Below, in pieces: positions 1-5,433 of a stretch of 5,433 nucleotides of DNA. Position 1 is the stretch's first letter; each line of letters opens with the position of its first letter. The position numbers and the translations under genes were made by a program. Under the pieces are notes generated by a model. It did no database searches. It was not told where the DNA came from and saw nothing but the letters and a program-made list of their open reading frames with translations. This stretch comes from Alphaproteobacteria bacterium (GTDB lineage: Bacteria > Pseudomonadota > Alphaproteobacteria > ATCC43930 > CGMCC-115725). The stretch covers positions 1 to 5,433 of the forward strand of contig JASHUW010000429.1 in assembly GCA_030039815.1 (NCBI GenBank), given 5' to 3'.

Positions 1-2055
<2,055 letters not shown>

Positions 2056-2105
2056 CGCCGCTTCGCCGTTCGGGTAATTTCCTTTTCCGCCCACCCGCTT
2101 TAGGA

Positions 2106-2124
2106 TCGCTCAGCTTCTGAGCGA
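2106..2124 (+). promoter_or_regulatory. Perfect 8-bp hairpin just before the acyltransferase start
   Basis: TCGCTCAG (2106-2113), loop CTT, CTGAGCGA (2117-2124) forms a perfect inverted repeat. Only GACAGGG separates it from the ATG at 2132. There is no T-tract after it, so an intrinsic terminator is unlikely. As RNA it would lie within the ribosome footprint and could limit translation of the acyltransferase; as DNA it could be a binding site. The structure is seen directly and the role is inferred. Confidence 0.4.
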
Positions 2125-2131
2125 GACAGGG

Positions 2132-3352
2132 ATGGCGAGTAGAACGGAAATCGCCCCGCTGACCGGGTTGCGCGGGGTTGCGATTTTGCTGGTTGTCATT
2201 GGTCATAATTTCGCGTTTTGCGCGCCGTATGACGTCTTGACCGCACCGCTGGACTTGATCCGCACTTTCGCGCTCGCCGAACCCGGCATGACTGTCTTCT
2301 TCACGCTGAGCGGGTTTGTCATCGCGTACAACTACTGGGACTTCGGCTGGACCGAAAAGCGCGGGGCAGCAGCATTCGTCGATTTCTTCTACCTTCGTTT
2401 GTCACGGCTTTACCCGGCCCTGCTTCTGTTCTTCGTGTTGCAGACAAAGCGGCTGGTTGACGCCAATTGGTTCGGCACCGATTGGCCGGCGATGCTCGGA
2501 CTTCATTTCTTCAGCGCGCAAACATGGTATCCGGTGGTGCTGAACGGCGGCACCCCGGACCAGGTCGGGTATTCCATCGCCTGGAGCATCAGCACCGAGA
2601 TCGGCATGTATTTGCTCTTTGGTGCGGCGATGCTCGTGGCTGGCAAATGCGGCCGGTTACGCCGTCCGCTGCTGTTGTTAGGCGCGCTGGCCTATATCGC
2701 GATCGCCGCCGTCGTTGCCTTTCATTACACCGCGACAGCGGAAGCCATCACCACTTGGCCGACACCGTTCGCGGCATTGAACATTACGGCCACGTCGCGA
2801 TGGGTTTTCTATATGTCGCCGTATTTCCGCTTTTCGCAGTTCATTATGGGAGCGACCGCCGCCCTGGTGATTACGCACGATTTCGACAAGCGTTGGCGCG
2901 CCGCTTGGACGATCGCCGCATGGGCCGCGCTGGCTGGGCTCGCGTGGTTCTACCTGAAATCTGTCCTCACGGGGGACGCGGTCGACCCCGCGGTCGACGA
3001 TCTGATCCTGGCCGGGCTGTTGTCGGTACTGATGGCCAACAGCCGCGCCGACACCTGGATCAACCGCGCTCTGTCGGCGAAATCGATCGTCTTTATCGGC
3101 ACGATCTCGTATTCGCTTTACCTGTTCGGCAACTTCCCGATACCCTGGACAGGGGGCAACCTCACTGGCCCGTTCAGCTGGCAGCTGTTCTTTGGCCCGT
3201 TCGTTTTCAATTTCTTTCTGTCGTTCGTCTTCGCCGTGATGTTTGCCTACGGCACCTACCTGCTGCTCGAACGGCCGGGCCAACGATGGCTGCGCGCTCT
3301 GCGCCAAAAACCGCGCCCGGCGCCGGTTACAGTCCGAGCGGCCGCCGATTAG
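2132..3352 (+). CDS. Acyltransferase 3 family membrane protein (OafA/YrhL-like)
   Basis: This is an inner-membrane O-acyltransferase; the family moves acetyl or other acyl groups onto surface sugars such as O-antigen, exopolysaccharide or Nod factors. At 406 residues it fits the membrane domain alone, without the extra SGNH domain of some relatives. Family landmarks appear in order: LRGVA with the likely catalytic H25; FFTLSGF (56-62); an R-x-x-R-x-x-P pattern (R89, R92, P95); WSISTE (151-156); SYSLYL (326-331); and ERP (380-382). About ten hydrophobic segments are visible, for example near 15-30, 53-68, 93-104, 155-170, 179-197, 235-248, 258-275, 289-302, 318-335 and 351-379. The ATG at 2132 is the only credible start before the first motif, but its ribosome site (CAGGG directly against the ATG) is poor. 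The histidine usually found after SYSLYL is absent. The substrate cannot be told from context. Confidence 0.92.
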   Translation: MASRTEIAPLTGLRGVAILLVVIGHNFAFCAPYDVLTAPLDLIRTFALAEPGMTVFFTLSGFVIAYNYWDFGWTEKRGAAAFVDFFYLRLSRLYPALLLFFVLQTKRLVDANWFGTDWPAMLGLHFFSAQTWYPVVLNGGTPDQVGYSIAWSISTEIGMYLLFGAAMLVAGKCGRLRRPLLLLGALAYIAIAAVVAFHYTATAEAITTWPTPFAALNITATSRWVFYMSPYFRFSQFIMGATAALVITHDFDKRWRAAWTIAAWAALAGLAWFYLKSVLTGDAVDPAVDDLILAGLLSVLMANSRADTWINRALSAKSIVFIGTISYSLYLFGNFPIPWTGGNLTGPFSWQLFFGPFVFNFFLSFVFAVMFAYGTYLLLERPGQRWLRALRQKPRPAPVTVRAAAD

Positions 3353-3540
3353 CCGAGGTGGGTAAGACGTCGGCCGGTCTGCGTCGCGCGCCTGACGCGA
3401 CCGCGCTCCGCCGTGCTTTGCATGCATGGCGGCAATCCGCGTTGCCCGCGCAACCTTAAGCCATTGTTTACAGGCGCGGCCAAGAATGCGCGGCAACGGG
3501 CGTTACTGGTTCAGGCATCGCGCCCGGCGTTGCGGAGGCC
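3353..3540. other. Non-coding gap with two weak hairpins
   Basis: No credible gene was seen in these 188 bases. Two small stems are present: GTCGCG (3383-3388) with CGCGAC (3396-3401), and GGCAA (3431-3435) with TTGCC (3442-3446). Neither is followed by a T-run, so intrinsic termination is not supported. The sequence from about 3450 to 3470 (CTTAAGCCATTGTTTACA) is locally AT-rich and is the likeliest place for a promoter of the next gene, but I cannot define -35 and -10 boxes with confidence. Confidence 0.4.
3534..3538 (+). promoter_or_regulatory. Ribosome binding site GGAGG that decides the start of the next gene
   Basis: GGAGG lies 2 bases before a GTG (3541) and 5 bases before an in-frame TTG (3544). 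A TTG at 3553 and an ATG at 3559 are 14 and 20 bases away, which is too far. Upstream the frame runs back to a TAA at 3457 with no ATG, GTG or TTG in between, so the start must be one of the two adjacent non-ATG codons. The TTG has the better spacing; the GTG is the more common start codon. Confidence 0.6.
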
Positions 3541-4461
3541 GTGTTGCAACAGTTGACGATGCTGGTGACCGCCCAGGGGAAATGGGTGCTGCCCGACGGC
3601 GAGGAGTTTCTCGCCGCGCTCGGCGATCCCGAACCTGATTACGACGCGGTCGGTTTCGCCGTCCGCAATCTTGGCTTTGTGAAGTTTCAGGTGCTCGATC
3701 GGCTGGTGACCGAGATCGAGTTGTGCCCGCGCAATGTCGACCTGCGCGCGCTGCTCGCGGTCGAGCGGCTGCTCTGCGAGGCCGGCACCAACCTGTTCCG
3801 CGTGCGCTGGCTGGCCGACGAGTGGCATTCCGAGATTTCCGCGTCGGCCAAGCACACCATGGCGCGCCTGCGCGAGCTGTGCGCGCCGGTCTTCGAGCCG
3901 GTGCTGACCGAGCGTTTCCGCGTTGACCCGCAGGACCCCTCGGTCCTGTTCGATACCCAGCGCGGGCGCGCCACCGCGCTCGGCCACATGGCGATGAAAT
4001 GGCGTGTCGCCTTTGGCAATTTCGACGAGAAGGTGCTTGACCTCGCCAGTCGCAACAACCTGCTGCCGCTCACCGCGATCGTTGCCTTCGACTCGCCGGA
4101 GTCCGCGCCCGTGTTCCGCTATATCGGCAACGGTCACCGCTACACGACCCGCCAGTTCCATGTCGACGCGATCGGCGAGAAGGTCGAAAACATGCCCGAC
4201 CGCGAGTACGGGCACTGGATCACCGAATTTCACCGCTCGGTCGCGTCAAGCGGTCAGCCGCGCTTCGACCAGGTCACCGCGACCATCAATGGCGATGGCG
4301 ACGATGGAAGGCATCGCCGCTCGCTCGCCTTTCACCGGCTGTTGCTGCCTTGGCGCATGCCTTCGGGCGAGTTGCTGATCACCTCGTGCGCCGCCAAGCT
4401 CGAACCCGATCGCGCCACGAACTTGCTGCCCCAGGCGCCCGACAGTTCCGTCGTCAAATAA
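3541..4461 (+). CDS. Unrecognised protein with a C-terminal PAS-like region
   Basis: I do not recognise a named family for this 306-residue protein. It has no signal peptide or membrane segment and is probably cytoplasmic. Residues 1-175 look mainly helical, with a charged stretch at about 75-125, and have no motif I can name. Residues about 180-290 resemble the PAS-type domains common in alphaproteobacterial proteins of unknown function: FRYIGNGHRY (192-201), an acidic-aromatic segment DREYGHWI (220-227), and FHRLLLPW (264-271) near the end. That resemblance is a judgement from pattern, not a search result. No output domain (kinase, cyclase, DNA-binding) follows. The start is GTG 3541 or TTG 3544. 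Codon use matches the GC-rich neighbours, and the length and sustained frame support a real gene. Its last 43 residues are encoded opposite the tail of the convergent GNAT-like gene. Confidence 0.82.
   Translation: MLQQLTMLVTAQGKWVLPDGEEFLAALGDPEPDYDAVGFAVRNLGFVKFQVLDRLVTEIELCPRNVDLRALLAVERLLCEAGTNLFRVRWLADEWHSEISASAKHTMARLRELCAPVFEPVLTERFRVDPQDPSVLFDTQRGRATALGHMAMKWRVAFGNFDEKVLDLASRNNLLPLTAIVAFDSPESAPVFRYIGNGHRYTTRQFHVDAIGEKVENMPDREYGHWITEFHRSVASSGQPRFDQVTATINGDGDDGRHRRSLAFHRLLLPWRMPSGELLITSCAAKLEPDRATNLLPQAPDSSVVK
4332..4461. other. 130-base convergent coding overlap
   Basis: The plus-strand gene stops with TAA at 4459-4461 and the minus-strand gene stops with TGA on the complement of 4332-4334, so both strands are read as protein over 130 bases. 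There is no room for a bidirectional terminator between the genes. The two mRNAs would be complementary at their 3' ends. The plus-strand part includes the FHRLLLPW motif (residues 264-271), while the minus-strand part is the final 43 residues of the GNAT-like protein, after its recognisable fold. Confidence 0.8.
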
Positions 4462-5174
4462 TCCTCGAGGTCGATGTAGACCTGCTCGGGCGAGGCATAG
4501 CGCAACGCCATCGGCCCGTACGGCGTCAGCGGGTATTCGATGCTGTAACTGAAATTGGCCGGCCCATAGGCGTTGGCGATGCCGTTTTCGACGTGCATCA
4601 TGCGGACCACGGCGATGACCCAGTCGACCGGCCAGCGCGATGCGCAATAGGCGCGCGCGATCCGCGGCAGCAGATGCTGCAGCCCGCGGCCGCGGTAGTC
4701 CGGCCGCACCCAGGCCGACCCCATGTTCTGCACCACCCCCGTAACGATCTTTGCCGCCTCGGCGGTGACGATGCACGGCTGGCCCTCGTCGCGCCCATAC
4801 CACACCGCGACCGCCTGCTCCTCAAGGTTGGTGTCCGGCCAGTAAAAGATGCGCCCGCCGAGCGTGCAGACGATCTCGCCGCTGTCGTTCTCGCCCGACA
4901 GCCAGAACCCGTTTTGCGCCGAGATGCCCGAGCGCTCCGGCTTGAACGTGTCGAGCAGCGGAAACCAGTTGCCGAGCGCAACCTGCTGCTGATTGAGCGC
5001 GTTGAGCGCGTCGAAATCCGTACGCAGCCGCAGGTGGATGCCGACGTCGCGCGCCGCCTTGTCGGCTTCGATGATGACGCGTCCCAGCAGCGCCGCCGGC
5101 CCGTGCCGCACAGTCACCGCATCGGGCAGCCGCAGATTGTTTTCCGGGACGAGATTGGGAAAATCCAGCGCCAT
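4332..5174 (-). CDS. GNAT-like N-acetyltransferase family protein
   Basis: This 280-residue soluble protein carries the acetyl-CoA-binding signature of the GNAT superfamily: WVRPDYRGRGL (155-165), with R161-G-R-G164 as the pyrophosphate-binding turn, followed by the helix QHLLPRIARAY. The presumed fold runs from about 46 (IHLRLRTDFDAL) to about 235; residues 90-125 fit the central strands. An insert of some 30 residues separates those strands from the motif-bearing strand, so the protein is longer than the usual 150-180 residue GNAT. The acceptor substrate cannot be predicted. The ATG is well supported: GGAGGT lies 5 bases upstream on the minus strand. The first 45 residues and the last 40 look like poorly conserved extensions. 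The gene is convergent with its left neighbour and overlaps it by 130 bases; upstream it faces a long intergenic region. It could act on a small molecule or on protein; the GNAT assignment rests on one good motif plus the layout. Confidence 0.83.
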   Translation of the reverse strand: MALDFPNLVPENNLRLPDAVTVRHGPAALLGRVIIEADKAARDVGIHLRLRTDFDALNALNQQQVALGNWFPLLDTFKPERSGISAQNGFWLSGENDSGEIVCTLGGRIFYWPDTNLEEQAVAVWYGRDEGQPCIVTAEAAKIVTGVVQNMGSAWVRPDYRGRGLQHLLPRIARAYCASRWPVDWVIAVVRMMHVENGIANAYGPANFSYSIEYPLTPYGPMALRYASPEQVYIDLEDYLTTELSGAWGSKFVARSGSSLAAHEVISNSPEGMRQGSNSR

Positions 5175-5179
5175 GGGAG

Positions 5180-5185
5180 ACCTCC
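5180..5185 (-). promoter_or_regulatory. Strong ribosome binding site of the GNAT-like gene
   Basis: The plus-strand bases ACCTCC read GGAGGT on the minus strand, a near-perfect Shine-Dalgarno sequence 5 bases before the ATG at 5174. It fixes the start of the GNAT-like gene. Confidence 0.85.
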
Positions 5186-5351
5186 GGGGGAAAGAGGAGC
5201 TCGCGCCACAAAACTACGCTTGCACCGCCGAACCCGCCGGCGAGTCTTTTGGGGAACCGACCCGGCTTGGCGAATTCTTTAATCAAAACTAAACCTCATT
5301 TTGTCGATTGGCAATTTCTCCACGGGCTGGCTGACCGCCGTTAACCATAAA

Positions 5352-5366
5352 TGGCACGAATTTGCA
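5352..5366 (+). promoter_or_regulatory. Sigma-54-like -24/-12 element with one base too few
   Basis: TGGCACG (5352-5358) and TTGCA (5362-5366) match both halves of the known sigma-54 promoter consensus. The GG (5353-5354) and GC (5364-5365) dinucleotides are separated by 9 bases rather than the required 10. It points right, away from the GNAT-like gene. The spacing fault makes function doubtful despite the good half-sites. Confidence 0.25.
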
Positions 5367-5393
5367 CTGGTCACGAAAGCGCGAGGTACACGC

Positions 5394-5408
5394 TTAAGGT
5401 GTCGTTTA
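5394..5408 (+). promoter_or_regulatory. CtrA-like motif TTAA-N7-TTTA
   Basis: TTAA (5394-5397), seven bases, then TTTA (5405-5408) differs by one base from the alphaproteobacterial CtrA site TTAA-N7-TTAA. A separate half-site TTAACCAT lies at 5341-5348. Short AT-rich motifs of this kind occur by chance in AT-rich intergenic DNA, so this is only a candidate. Confidence 0.2.
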
Positions 5409-5427
5409 CCTCGGCTGCGATACAACC

Positions 5428-5433
5428 AGAAGG
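5428..5433 (+). promoter_or_regulatory. Possible ribosome binding site at the right edge
   Basis: AGAAGG ends exactly at the window edge and resembles a Shine-Dalgarno sequence. If real, a plus-strand start codon should follow within about 5-10 bases outside the window, making this a divergent gene pair with the GNAT-like gene. Confidence 0.3.

Larger units (their letters stand above)
5175..5433. other. Intergenic control region, probably divergent
   Basis: No credible gene lies in these 259 bases up to the right edge. The stretch from about 5268 to 5365 is much more AT-rich than the genes. On the minus strand, TTGCCA (complement of 5309-5314) and a poor TAGTTT (complement of 5286-5291) are 17 bases apart and could be a weak promoter for the GNAT-like gene; this is a guess. 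On the plus strand there are a sigma-54-like element, two TTAA-containing motifs and a ribosome-site-like sequence at the very end, which together suggest that a plus-strand gene starts just outside the window. Confidence 0.5.

Noticed and set aside
3383..3446. Intrinsic terminator after the acyltransferase gene
   Set aside because: The stems are only 5-6 bp and are not followed by a T-run.
2467..3459. A 330-codon plus-strand frame overlapping the acyltransferase
   Set aside because: It is an arginine-rich shifted frame; the acyltransferase frame has the membrane segments and all family motifs.
3511..4233. A 240-codon minus-strand frame opposite the PAS-like gene
   Set aside because: Its composition (Arg, Gly, His, Gln-rich) is that of an antisense shadow, and it has no good ribosome site or family motif.
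5226..5250. Plus-strand terminator: CGCCG-N7-CGGCG followed by AGTCTTTT
   Set aside because: The stem is only 5 bp, the T-run is broken, and no plus-strand gene ends here; it lies in the leader of a minus-strand gene.
4350..5282. A 310-codon plus-strand frame opposite the GNAT-like gene
   Set aside because: It is arginine-rich without motifs, while the minus strand has a strong ribosome site and a GNAT signature.

Overview
The window is GC-rich DNA whose coding shows strong G/C preference at third positions. The protein families fit an alphaproteobacterium, perhaps in the Rhodospirillales or Hyphomicrobiales; that placement is inferred from the histidine-kinase dimerisation-domain style and the general composition, not from a marker gene. 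No RNA gene, insertion sequence, CRISPR array or phage gene was seen.

Layout: (1) bases 1-2055, plus strand: a membrane-bound hybrid-sensor-type histidine kinase without a receiver domain, cut off by the left edge, with an extracytoplasmic PDC/Cache-like sensor, one visible membrane helix, a PAS domain and a complete HisKA/HATPase core. (2) 2056-2131: a 76-base gap with a perfect 8-bp hairpin right against the next start codon. (3) 2132-3352, plus: a multi-membrane-span acyltransferase of the OafA/YrhL (Acyltransferase 3) family. (4) 3353-3540: a 188-base non-coding gap with two weak hairpins. (5) 3541-4461, plus: an unrecognised 306-residue soluble protein whose last third looks like an alphaproteobacterial PAS-type domain. 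(6) 4332-5174, minus: a GNAT-like acetyltransferase, convergent with the previous gene and overlapping it by 130 bases. (7) 5175-5433: an intergenic, relatively AT-rich control region reading left into the GNAT gene and probably right into a gene that starts just past the window.

How the genes work together is not clear. The first three genes share a strand but are separated by 76 and 188 bases, so a tight operon is not indicated. The kinase has no response regulator beside it and is likely an orphan. The acyltransferase probably modifies a cell-surface glycan. The last two genes have no assignable pathway.

I do not see convincing evidence of a new multi-gene system. The points most worth a second look are the PleC/DivJ/PdhS-like signature of the kinase, the convergent 130-base coding overlap, the hairpin at the acyltransferase start, the missing histidine in the acyltransferase's late motif, and the motif-rich right-hand control region.
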